Source: Riemerella anatipestifer (lineage in GTDB: Bacteria; Bacteroidota; Bacteroidia; Flavobacteriales; Weeksellaceae). From it: 64,000 bases of DNA. A model generated the notes under the pieces. The model ran no database searches and was not told where the DNA came from. It worked only from the letters and a program-made list of their open reading frames with translations. The position numbers and the translations under genes were made by a program. Positions within the stretch are counted from its first letter, which is position 1. Each line of letters starts with the position of its first letter. Shown here in pieces: positions 25,601 to 32,249 of this stretch. The stretch is from positions 1,116,001 to 1,180,000 of the forward strand of contig NZ_CP142016.1 in NCBI RefSeq assembly GCF_035666175.1. The letters are read 5' to 3'.

Positions 25601-26724
25601 ATCTTAACGACCCTTATACCCAAATGAGCAATAGAAATGTTACGGCTAATATCGTTATAGAGCCTATAAAGAATTTGAGGGTAGATGTTAACTTCCTTCA
25701 AACTTATAATAAAATGCTCACTCACGGCGGATTTAATATAGACTTAGATGGCAATCGTGCCAATGGTATACAATTCTCTTTTGCTAACGAGATGATAAGC
25801 TACTCTAACACAGAGTTCCTAATAGGTACTACTCTAAAAAATAGCACAGACATCTTTAACGATATTAAAGCTAGAGCTAGAGAGTTTTCTAGACTTAATA
25901 GTGGTAACTTGACAACTGACGGTTTCGTGGAAGGCTACAGTATTGCCAACACTTATGTTTTGGTTCCTGCATTCCGCTCTGCGTTATCAGGGAAATCAGT
26001 TTCTATGAAAAACCCTACTCGCCCTAACTTCCCGTTACCTAACTGGCGACTTACTTACTCTGGGCTTAGAAACATTCCTTTTATCAACAGTCAGTTTGAG
26101 AAGTTTGATATACAGCATGCCTATACTTCTACCTATACAGCCACAGGAATACAGTCTAATATAGATTATTATAACAACCCTAATGCTCTAGATGTAAGAG
26201 GTAATAAACTGAATCCTTATGTATTTTCTCAAGCTATGTTTGTAGAAGAGTTTGCTCCTTTTGTAGGTGCTGATGTTACCATGAGAAACCACATGCAGTT
26301 TAGAGCTCACTACAACAGAAACAGAATGTTTTTACTAGGCTTAGTAAACCAAACCTTAACCGAAGATTCTGGCTCTGAGTATGTGCTTGGTTTTGGATAC
26401 ATCTTAAAAGATTTAAAACTAAAACTAAGATATAAAGGTAAATCAAAAGATATTAAGAGCGACCTTAATGTTCGTGCCGATTTCTCGTTGAGAGATAACA
26501 AGACATCTATCATCAATATCTTAAAAGATGATGCCCAAGTAACGGGAGGACAGCGTTTGCTAGGCATTAAAGTATCTGCGGATTACAATATGTCTCAAAA
26601 CTTTAACATTCGTTTCTTCTACGACCAACTGATGACGAAGTACAAAATCTCCACAGCATTCCCACTATCTACTGTTAGAGCAGGGTTATCAGCCACATTT
26701 ACCTTTGGAGGAAACGGAATGTAA
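19696..26724 (+). CDS. sprA: Cell surface protein SprA, type IX secretion translocon / gliding motility
   Basis: 2342 residues, close to the size of Flavobacterium johnsoniae SprA. SprA forms the giant outer-membrane beta-barrel channel through which type IX secretion system cargo leaves the cell. A signal peptide (about 12-30, KLLWVLGFVFFSNLTYSQ) is followed by a long series of SprA-type beta segments and the C-terminal AGLSATFTFGGNGM. The start is GTG at 19696, directly after an in-frame TAA and 5 bp after the ruvA stop; there is no ATG before the signal peptide. Translation is probably coupled to ruvA. A terminator follows. Confidence 0.97.
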   Translation: MKPHHHNYTIHKLLWVLGFVFFSNLTYSQTEKDTPNSQPQLSLPNPVRYEAFYDVKEGVYFLYPKIGNVVTGTPIVMTPSEYGAYVKSIGLRNYYQEKSLQYDLANNLKEPKDAEKKRLLPSINIKNKLFETIFGGNKIELIPQGFASFDLGGLYQRIDNPLILPQNRKNFAFNIQQRIQLGILGKVGENLQLKANYDTQSGFAFENRLNLAWRAKGTWKDLQSKTLGESKRTGEDKIIKNVEFGNVNMPLSTSLMRGSQSLFGLKTEFQLGKTYGTLVLSQQQGEARTVVAQGGGVLNTFKINAIDYEDNQHYYLGQYFFQNYDNALANYPQINSKINITRIEVWVLDQTASNLQNQKSIVAVRDLGEGSAQYPNNTQNNLYQSISALVGIRDANTAYSTINQQSFPNASGTPETYTDGEQFIFNRRARRLNQNEFTFHPQLGYISLNQRLTDNQLLAVSYSYTVNGSNQVYKVGEFSEESSVLVTKLLKPNVLVKTTSPMWNLMMKNIYSLNANGVTSDKFFLNVYYRDPKNGKVNYLPNTPVQDINLLKLLNWDRLNLNNDLQSNGSTLGDGLFDFVNGITIDPANGKLIFTKAQPFGNFMASTLGSNDPQFVFSELYQQQKQVATQSPLAQRYTIEGRYQGGQGQGISLGAINVPKGSVRVTANGAQLTEGVDYTVDYMLGQVTIINEALKQSGQAINISLENQMTFNTQRRRFWGLNLERKISDKFIIGATAMNYAERPLTQKVQMGQEAVNNTMLGMNVMYNNELPFLTRLTDKIPLINTEAPSHLNFKAEAAYLIPGQNKDINDQAYVDDFDQTTSKISLKEPALWALASKPEKNPNDIIFKNSALDNDVKNGYGRGLLSWYYIDPRFYGVGGKAPNGITADALSNHASRRVRMNELYNSRDFVAGDQTYTNTLDITYYPTERGPYNLNSANESTAERWAGMMRPISVSNFTNANIEYVEFWLMDPYADGKMLGTNPKLLLHLGNVSEDILKDGKLQYENGLPTPETPARTSESSWGTQPEQQPVLYAFSSEGANRTAQDVGYDGLDNVQEATKFGTTFINPVTNLTDPAADDFVFYLSTQFQGALASSVVERYRYFRNPDGNSKANSMEVASQIPDAEDLNGDFNLDQSESYNQYTINLDKANLVLGKNFIVDEKETEAKFQNGQTSRSKWFLFRIPVKQFDADAGEASDAILNNVRFARMIFKGFDETSTLRFGTFDLVRSDWRKFTKNIAVINESEEGNYNIDNSNFDVGSVNLEENSKGTPPYVIPPGINRQVLSGTTGAQRQNEASLYLKATNLSKTSHASRGVFKNVALDMRRYEKLELFVHAEDLKDVTSNRLDRNAKFFIRLGSDAIDNYYEYESSLKYTAKNATSPLDIWPTENTINFNLKEFINAKLRRETAGISLDQRYKDQEYGDSHRAIFTKGRPSLGNISTIVIGVRNTGSDSKDLVLWVNEIRLSGIENKGGYAANANLNFNLGDFANVNANAAISTIGFGSIDQKPTERQQTQNTAFSINTTVNVDKFLPEKAGMKIPVNYSYTQTIEDPKYNPLNDDVLFNEDPKKDQLKQVVRTYTQQRSFGVVNMRKERVNSEKKPKFYDVENLALTAVYHDDYYRDIYTKKNYRQNLKAYIDYNYNFKPWVIKPFNKVISDTAKIVPYVKWIKEFNINPIPTRFSFRTELDRNYSELEFRNIEALLNGNSSQNFDVLKNRNFFFGWQYNLGFNFTKSFKAEIFSATRTLNDDWAVNTMDTRSIFQNPFKVGRPVLYNHRIQFNYRLSFEHFPYLDFVNAELGYGLQYNWNARSTVLLNSASGNLGNVAQNTNNKVATASLDIPLLLGKFKYFRKLDSIRQGRNREIDSLNQVYEKAFANENSRKRFKFKSYRFKNQLSLTQKVMSALTSIKQANLNFNENNGTVLPGILSEPNFFGIGRRGFGGPTSGFLLGSQADIRRLAVENNWVTQSEYLNDPYTQMSNRNVTANIVIEPIKNLRVDVNFLQTYNKMLTHGGFNIDLDGNRANGIQFSFANEMISYSNTEFLIGTTLKNSTDIFNDIKARAREFSRLNSGNLTTDGFVEGYSIANTYVLVPAFRSALSGKSVSMKNPTRPNFPLPNWRLTYSGLRNIPFINSQFEKFDIQHAYTSTYTATGIQSNIDYYNNPNALDVRGNKLNPYVFSQAMFVEEFAPFVGADVTMRNHMQFRAHYNRNRMFLLGLVNQTLTEDSGSEYVLGFGYILKDLKLKLRYKGKSKDIKSDLNVRADFSLRDNKTSIINILKDDAQVTGGQRLLGIKVSADYNMSQNFNIRFFYDQLMTKYKISTAFPLSTVRAGLSATFTFGGNGM

Positions 26725-26746
26725 TACTTTTATGTCAACAATCACT

Positions 26747-26785
26747 AAAGCTCCAAAAGGTATAAACCTTATTGGAGCTTTTTTA
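26747..26785 (+). terminator. Terminator of ruvA-sprA
   Basis: AAAGCTCCAA pairs with TTGGAGCTTT, with an inner AAGG/CCTT pairing, followed by TTTT. It lies 22 bp past the sprA stop. Confidence 0.85.
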
Positions 26786-26817
26786 TTAGCAATAAAACCA
26801 CATCACCGATTATTTAG

Positions 26818-26825
26818 TATCTTTG
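26818..26825 (+). promoter_or_regulatory. -7 box of queD
   Basis: TATCTTTG ends only 4 bp before the ATG at 26830. Transcription should begin at or within a base or two of the start codon, so the mRNA would be leaderless. Confidence 0.5.
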
Positions 26826-26829
26826 CCAC

Positions 26830-27273
26830 ATGATTAGAATTACTAAGATTTTTTCATTTGAAACCGCTCATGTCCTTTACAACTACGATGGCAAGTGCAA
26901 GAATATGCACGGGCATTCGTACAAACTATTTGTTACCGTAAAGGGGGTCCCTATCAATGATTTAGACCACCCTAAAAACGGAATGGTAGTAGATTTTGGG
27001 GATATTAAAAAGATTGTGAAAGAAGAAATTGTAGATGTGTGGGACCACGCCGTCTTGCTCAATGCCAACTCACCACATATCAGCTTAGGGAAAGAGTTAG
27101 AAGAAAAAGGACACAAAGTAATATTCTGCAACTACCAGCCGACTTGCGAAAATATGCTTTACGACATTGCCGCTAAAATCAAAAACAGGCTCCCCGAGTC
27201 TGTGCAACTAGCCTATCTAAAACTCCACGAAACAGAAAACTCCTACGGAGAATGGTTGGCAGAGGAGAATTAG
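26830..27273 (+). CDS. queD: 6-carboxytetrahydropterin synthase (QueD)
   Basis: 147 residues of the T-fold 6-pyruvoyl-tetrahydropterin synthase family. The pattern CKNMHGHSY (CxxxHGH) carries the catalytic Cys and two of the zinc-binding His residues and distinguishes QueD, which makes 6-carboxytetrahydropterin for queuosine, from the animal enzyme. GMVVDFGDIK and WDHAVLLN (third catalytic site) follow in order, then PTCENML. It is first in a three-gene unit with lpxH (27 bp gap) and a hydrolase. Confidence 0.9.
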   Translation: MIRITKIFSFETAHVLYNYDGKCKNMHGHSYKLFVTVKGVPINDLDHPKNGMVVDFGDIKKIVKEEIVDVWDHAVLLNANSPHISLGKELEEKGHKVIFCNYQPTCENMLYDIAAKIKNRLPESVQLAYLKLHETENSYGEWLAEEN

Positions 27274-27300
27274 TCTTTTAAAACAGATGTTACCAACGCT

Positions 27301-28068
27301 ATGACGATTACATTAGAAGACAGAAAAAAAATCTACTTCGCCTCTGACCAGCACTTCGGAGCCCCCACTCTAGAAGCCAGTAAACTTAGAGAACAAAAGT
27401 TTGTGCAATGGCTAGAAGACATTCGGAAAGATGCCCAAGTGCTGTTCCTTATGGGAGACTTGTTTGATTTTTGGCACGAGTGGCAGTTTGTAGTTCCTAG
27501 AGGCTTCGTGAGGGTGCTTGGTAAATTAGCCGAACTTAAAGACCAAGGCATAGACATCTACTTTTTTGTAGGTAACCACGACCTATGGATGAAAGACTAC
27601 TTTGAGAAAGAACTCGGAATACCCGTTTTTTTTGAAAAAAGATACGCCACCATCAATGGCAAAAGGTTTCTCCTCGCCCACGGCGATGGTTTAGGTCCTG
27701 GCGATAAGGGCTACAAAAGAATGAAAAAGGTATTTACCAACCCTCTAGCTCAGTGGTTGTTCAAGTGGATTCACCCCGATATTTCAATGAAGCTTGCCCT
27801 GTACCTTTCTCAGAAAAACAAAATGATAAGTGGCGAAGAAGACAAAGAATTTTTGGGTGAAGACCGAGAGTTTTTAGTACGCTATTCCAAAGAAAAACTA
27901 AAGGCGGAGCATATAGACTATTTCGTATTTGGGCATAGACACCTCCCGATGATTTTGGAGGTGGGAGCAGGAGCCTCTTATGTTAATCTAGGCGATTGGA
28001 TTTCTTACTATTCTTATGGTGTTTTTGATGGGACTCAATTTCAGCTTAAATACCTAAGCAACTTATGA
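27301..28068 (+). CDS. lpxH: UDP-2,3-diacylglucosamine diphosphatase, LpxH-like
   Basis: 255 residues of the calcineurin-like metallophosphoesterase fold. The five metal-binding blocks are present: SDQHFG (with Gln where DxH proteins have Asp-x-His spacing DQH), MGDLFDFW, VGNHDLWM, LAHGDGLG, and FGHRHLP. The enzyme hydrolyses UDP-2,3-diacylglucosamine to lipid X in lipid A synthesis at the inner membrane. Its stop overlaps the start of the following hydrolase gene by 4 bp (ATGA). The identity as LpxH rather than another phosphoesterase rests on overall resemblance to flavobacterial LpxH. Confidence 0.88.
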   Translation: MTITLEDRKKIYFASDQHFGAPTLEASKLREQKFVQWLEDIRKDAQVLFLMGDLFDFWHEWQFVVPRGFVRVLGKLAELKDQGIDIYFFVGNHDLWMKDYFEKELGIPVFFEKRYATINGKRFLLAHGDGLGPGDKGYKRMKKVFTNPLAQWLFKWIHPDISMKLALYLSQKNKMISGEEDKEFLGEDREFLVRYSKEKLKAEHIDYFVFGHRHLPMILEVGAGASYVNLGDWISYYSYGVFDGTQFQLKYLSNL

Positions 28069-28907
28069 GTGAATTCACCCTTACCACTTCCGATGGCTAC
28101 CCTCTTGCGGTAAGCCTCTTTAAACCAGAAGCAGAGAATACGAATGGTAAATTATTACTCATCAATTCAGCAACAGGAGTAAAACAATATGTCTATTACA
28201 GTTTTGCCAAATACCTAATGTCAAAAGGCTACACGGTAATCACTTATGATTATAGAGGCATCGCATCTTCTAAGCCCACTAAAATGAAAGGCTTTAAAGC
28301 CAGTATGAGGCTATGGGGAACCGAAGACTATAAAACATTAACCAACTACATCAAAACACATTTTCCTCATTACGAGAAATATATTATGGGACATTCCGTA
28401 GGAGCTTTGATTACAGGAATGAACCCAGACACTAATCTTTTTAAAAAGATAATATTTATAGGAGCTCAAGACGCTTATGTAAAACACTTAGATTCTAAAA
28501 CTAGATGGGCTGCTTACCTAGGTTTTGGTATATTGCAACCTCTACTTACCGAAATGTTAGGGTATTTCCCTGCCTCTATTCTTGGCCTAGGAGAATCTCT
28601 TCCAAAGGGTGTAGCTTACGATTGGAGAAGGCTTATTCTTAACAAAAAATCTACTCTTAAACTCCTAGAGATGTCTTATGACTATACAGAGCACCTTCAT
28701 CAGGATACTTTGGTTCTCTATGCCGATGATGACAACTGGCTCACAGAAAAAGGCGTTAAAAGTTTAATGAACACTTATCATAATCTGAAAGCAAAATATC
28801 ATATCATAAAATCTGAACTTTCTCCTAAAAACGATATTGGACACATCAACTTTTTTAGAAGTTACAACGCTCCACTATGGCACATTGTGGAAGATTACTT
28901 GAAATAA
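28065..28907 (+). CDS. Alpha/beta hydrolase
   Basis: 280 residues of the alpha/beta hydrolase fold. The oxyanion-region segment LLLINSATGVKQYVYYSFAKYL, the YDYRGIASS strand, and the nucleophile elbow GHSVG (Ser at about 111) are clear; a late Asp (LYADDDNW) and His (DIGHINFF) complete a plausible triad. The family resembles predicted serine hydrolases annotated COG4757; the substrate is unknown. It is translationally coupled to lpxH and ends at a bidirectional terminator. Confidence 0.85.
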   Translation: MSEFTLTTSDGYPLAVSLFKPEAENTNGKLLLINSATGVKQYVYYSFAKYLMSKGYTVITYDYRGIASSKPTKMKGFKASMRLWGTEDYKTLTNYIKTHFPHYEKYIMGHSVGALITGMNPDTNLFKKIIFIGAQDAYVKHLDSKTRWAAYLGFGILQPLLTEMLGYFPASILGLGESLPKGVAYDWRRLILNKKSTLKLLEMSYDYTEHLHQDTLVLYADDDNWLTEKGVKSLMNTYHNLKAKYHIIKSELSPKNDIGHINFFRSYNAPLWHIVEDYLK

Positions 28908-28938
28908 AAATCCAACACAATTATCGTGTTGGATTTTT
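28906..28938. terminator. Bidirectional terminator between the hydrolase and the prolyl oligopeptidase genes
   Basis: AAAAATCCAACAC pairs perfectly with GTGTTGGATTTTT around a 7-base loop, with T runs on both strands. It serves the convergent genes on either side. Confidence 0.9.
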
Positions 28939-28962
28939 ATTTTGAAGGCGTTGTATTACATC

Positions 28963-31077
28963 TTACTTTTTAAGATTTCTAATGCCCATTTCATAAAGAG
29001 CAAAGCTCATTAAGTCGGCATTTTCGCCTATCACTTGGTCGGTAGAACGCCCCGCTCCGTGTCCTGCATTCATTTCTATTCTAACAAGTGCTGGGTTAGA
29101 ACAGGTCTGTTTTTCTTGCAATTCCGCTCCAAACTTAAACGAGTGTGCAGGGACTACTCTATCGTCGTGGTCGCTAGTAATAATCATAGTAGAAGGGTAG
29201 CAAACGCCTTTCTTAACATTGTGTACAGGAGAGTAAGATTTTAGATATTCAAACATCGCTTTGCTATCTTGTGCCGTACCGTAATCATACGCCCACCCTG
29301 CTCCTGCAGTAAAGGTGTGATACCTCAACATATCCAAAACGCCCACACCAGGGAAAGCCACTTTAGCAAGGTCAGGACGCATCGTCATTGTAGCACCCAC
29401 AAGCAGACCTCCGTTAGAACGCCCAGAAAGTGCCATAAATTCAGGAGAGGTATAACCTTTAGATTGTAAGTATTCTCCAGCTGCTATAAAATCATTAAAT
29501 ACATTTTTCTTTTTCATTTTAGTTCCTGCGTTGTGCCATTTTTTACCATACTCACCACCACCTCTAATGTTAGGCACTGCGTAGATGCCTCCGTTTTCCA
29601 TCCATACCGCATTTGCTACAGAAAAGGCAGGTTTTAGACTCACATTAAAACCTCCATAAGAATAAAGAATGGTAGGGTTTTTACCATCTAGCTTAATACC
29701 TTTCTTATAGTTGATAGTCATTGGAACTTTAGTGCCATCTTTAGAAGTGTAGAACACTTGCTCCGAAACAAAATCATCTGGATTAAATTTAACCTTTGGC
29801 TTTTGATACACCGAAGAAGCTCCCGTTTCTACATTGAATTTATAAATCGTATTAGGTGTAATGTAGCTTGTGAAAGCATAGTACAATTCTTTTTCGGAAT
29901 CTTTACCAGAGAAGCCTCCTGCAGTACCTTTACCTGGAAGAGTAATATCTCTTACCTTTTTTCCATCATAATCCATTTGTTGTACTAGAGTTACGGCATC
30001 TTTCATATAATTAGCAAAGATATAGCCTCCTCCCGTAGATACACTTAGTACATTTTCTGCTTCAGGAATGATATCCGTCCAAACGCTAGGTTTTTTAATA
30101 TCAAATTTTACCAACCTCATATTTGGAGCACCTTTATCCGTAAGAGCATAGATAAAATCTCCTTTAGTATCTAACACATTAGTGTTATAGTCGTATCCTT
30201 GTTGAATAGGAACAAAATCTGTATTGTTCTTTAAATCTTTAATGTAAAGCTCGTTACCACTGGTTGCGTTAGCCGCAGAAAGGATAAGGTAACGCTGGTC
30301 TTCGGAAACTTCAGCACCGATATATCTTCTCTTAAAGTTTTCGCCACCTATGATAAGTTGGTCTTGAGACTGCTTAGTTCCTAACTTATGGAAATACACC
30401 TTGTGCATATCAGTCTTAGCAGAAAGTACACTTCCGTCTGGCTTATCATAGCTAGAATAGAAAAAACCTTCGTCTCCTAACCAAGAAATCCCACTAAATT
30501 TAACATCTACTAAAGTTTCGTCTATTTGTTTTTTAGTAATCGCATCTAAGATGATGATTTTGTTCCAATCGCTACCACCTTCCGAAATTTTATAAGCTAC
30601 TAAATTACCTTTCTTATTAAACGAAATACCCGCTAGAGAAGTTGTCCCATCTTTAGAAAACTGATTAGGGTCTAAGAATACCTCTGTATTGTCATTCTTA
30701 TCTTTTCTATACAATACTGATTGAGCTTGTAGCCCGTCATTTTTGTAAAAATAGGTATAATCACCCTCTTTAAAAGGAGCTGAAATTTTTTCGTAGTTCC
30801 ACATATCTTTCAGTTGAGCTTTAATCTCATCACGGAAAGAGATTTGGTCTAGATAGTTCTGTGTAAAAGCCACTTGTCTCTTTACCCAATCTTTGGTATC
30901 CTCTGCACGGTCGTCCTCCAACCAACGGTAAGGGTCTTGTACTTGTGTACCAAAGTAAGTATCGGTATGATTCACTTTTTTAGTTTCAGGATAATTCATT
31001 TTAGCGGTTTTTTGTTGAGTGCTACAAGACACCAAAACCACAGCAGCCACTCCTAAATACAAATGTTTAAACTTCAT
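28963..31077 (-). CDS. Prolyl oligopeptidase family serine peptidase (S9A), lipoprotein
   Basis: 704 residues. An N-terminal lipoprotein signal (VVLVSCSTQQ; Cys at about 18) is followed by the seven-bladed propeller, entered by the characteristic DPYRWLEDDRAEDTKDWV, then the alpha/beta hydrolase domain. The catalytic triad is visible as Ser in SGRSNGGLL, Asp in SDHDDRVVP and His in NAGHGAGR. It cleaves after proline in peptides too short for proteases, probably in the periplasm. It follows bcp by 14 bp and is likely co-transcribed with it. Confidence 0.95.
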   Translation of the reverse strand: MKFKHLYLGVAAVVLVSCSTQQKTAKMNYPETKKVNHTDTYFGTQVQDPYRWLEDDRAEDTKDWVKRQVAFTQNYLDQISFRDEIKAQLKDMWNYEKISAPFKEGDYTYFYKNDGLQAQSVLYRKDKNDNTEVFLDPNQFSKDGTTSLAGISFNKKGNLVAYKISEGGSDWNKIIILDAITKKQIDETLVDVKFSGISWLGDEGFFYSSYDKPDGSVLSAKTDMHKVYFHKLGTKQSQDQLIIGGENFKRRYIGAEVSEDQRYLILSAANATSGNELYIKDLKNNTDFVPIQQGYDYNTNVLDTKGDFIYALTDKGAPNMRLVKFDIKKPSVWTDIIPEAENVLSVSTGGGYIFANYMKDAVTLVQQMDYDGKKVRDITLPGKGTAGGFSGKDSEKELYYAFTSYITPNTIYKFNVETGASSVYQKPKVKFNPDDFVSEQVFYTSKDGTKVPMTINYKKGIKLDGKNPTILYSYGGFNVSLKPAFSVANAVWMENGGIYAVPNIRGGGEYGKKWHNAGTKMKKKNVFNDFIAAGEYLQSKGYTSPEFMALSGRSNGGLLVGATMTMRPDLAKVAFPGVGVLDMLRYHTFTAGAGWAYDYGTAQDSKAMFEYLKSYSPVHNVKKGVCYPSTMIITSDHDDRVVPAHSFKFGAELQEKQTCSNPALVRIEMNAGHGAGRSTDQVIGENADLMSFALYEMGIRNLKK

Positions 31078-31091
31078 AACTAATAATAAAT

Positions 31092-31541
31092 TTAAGATTC
31101 TAATATTTGAGCCGAATGCTCCTTTGTTTTTACTTTATCTATAATCCTCGTACACACGCCATTTTCATCAAAAATAAAGGTGGTACGAACAATACCCATA
31201 AACTCTTTCCCCATAAACTTTTTAAGTTGCCATACCCCAAAAGCCTCTATGACTTGTCTTTCTTCATCGGCTAGAAGGTCGTAAGGGAAGTTAAATTTAT
31301 CGTGAAATTTCTTTTGTTTTTCCACAGAATCGGCACTTACACCCAAAAGAGTATAGCCTTGTTTTTGTAGAGTCTCGTAGTTCTCGCTTAAGTTACACGC
31401 CTCTGCGGTACACCCCGGCGTATTGGCTTTAGGATAAAAGAAAACCACCAATTTTTTACCCTTAAAGTCTGATGCACTTACCCCTTTTCCGTCTTGATTT
31501 TTCACCGTAAAAGCAGGAAGGCTATCACCTATGTTTATCAT
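31092..31541 (-). CDS. bcp: Thioredoxin-dependent thiol peroxidase (BCP-type peroxiredoxin)
   Basis: 149 residues. The peroxidatic site reads PKANTPGCTAEACNLSENY: peroxidatic Cys followed four residues later by a resolving Cys, as in atypical two-Cys BCP/PrxQ enzymes. The enzyme reduces hydrogen peroxide and organic peroxides in the cytoplasm using thioredoxin. A strong promoter (31589-31559) overlaps that of the divergent nth gene. The prolyl oligopeptidase gene follows 14 bp downstream. Confidence 0.95.
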   Translation of the reverse strand: MINIGDSLPAFTVKNQDGKGVSASDFKGKKLVVFFYPKANTPGCTAEACNLSENYETLQKQGYTLLGVSADSVEKQKKFHDKFNFPYDLLADEERQVIEAFGVWQLKKFMGKEFMGIVRTTFIFDENGVCTRIIDKVKTKEHSAQILES

Positions 31542-31547
31542 AATGTT

Positions 31548-31555
31548 TATTTTTG
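31548..31555 (+). promoter_or_regulatory. -7 box of nth
   Basis: TATTTTTG, 18 bp before the nth ATG. No -33 element is clear. It lies 3 bp from the -7 box of the divergent bcp promoter. Confidence 0.4.
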
Positions 31556-31558
31556 TCC

Positions 31559-31589
31559 CAAATTTAGTTTAAAATGACCAAAAAACAAA
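31559..31589 (-). promoter_or_regulatory. Promoter of bcp
   Basis: On the minus strand TTTG (31589-31586), a 19-bp spacer and TAAATTTG (31566-31559) match the consensus well. Its -33 box lies inside the nth coding region, so the two promoters face each other over about 40 bp. Confidence 0.6.
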
Positions 31590-32194
31590 GAGCCGAAATC
31601 ATCATACAAGAGTTAGAACGCCTATATCCTGAGACGCCTATCCCTCTAGACCACAAAGACCCATACACCTTGCTAGTTGCCGTGGCTCTTTCGGCACAAA
31701 CTACCGACAAGAAAGTAAATGAAGTAACCCCCCAACTATTTGCCGTAGCAGACACTCCTTTCAAAATGAAAGAGTTGGAAGTTGATGAAATTAAAAATCT
31801 AATTAAAGAAATAGGTCTTTCAAACACTAAAGCTAAAAACCTTAAAGCGATGGCAGAGCTATTGGTAGAACGACACCAAGGCATAGTTCCCCAATCTTTT
31901 GAAGAGTTGGAAGCCTTACCTGGTGTGGGACACAAGACGGCTTCGGTAGTGATGAGCCAAGCCTTTGGCGTTCCTGCTTTTCCTGTGGATACCCATATCC
32001 ATAGACTGATGACTCAATGGAAACTCACTTCTGGAAAAAATGTAACCGAAACCGAAAAAGATGCTAAAAAGATTTTCCCAAAAGACAAATGGAATAGCTT
32101 ACATCTGCAAATTATTTTTTATGGTAGAGAATATTCTCCCGCTAGAGGTAAAGGCGATAAAGATTTTATTACCAAAATGCTTTTTGAAAAGTAA
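31574..32194 (+). CDS. nth: Endonuclease III-like DNA glycosylase lacking the Fe-S cluster loop
   Basis: 206 residues of the HhH-GPD superfamily. The helix-hairpin-helix LPGVGHKTASVV with catalytic Lys121 and the catalytic Asp139 in PVDTHIHRL are intact, so a bifunctional glycosylase/AP lyase acting on oxidised pyrimidines is expected. The C-terminus is odd. Where E. coli Nth has four Cys holding a 4Fe-4S cluster, this protein reads REYSPARGKGDKDF, and there is no cysteine anywhere in the protein. The fold must be stabilised differently. It is divergent from bcp, and both genes fit an oxidative-damage theme. Confidence 0.93.
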   Translation: MTKKQRAEIIIQELERLYPETPIPLDHKDPYTLLVAVALSAQTTDKKVNEVTPQLFAVADTPFKMKELEVDEIKNLIKEIGLSNTKAKNLKAMAELLVERHQGIVPQSFEELEALPGVGHKTASVVMSQAFGVPAFPVDTHIHRLMTQWKLTSGKNVTETEKDAKKIFPKDKWNSLHLQIIFYGREYSPARGKGDKDFITKMLFEK

Positions 32195-32249
32195 AAGAAT
32201 TACTTTATCAAAAATTTGGTTGCTTACCCTTAATTAAAATTTAACAATA

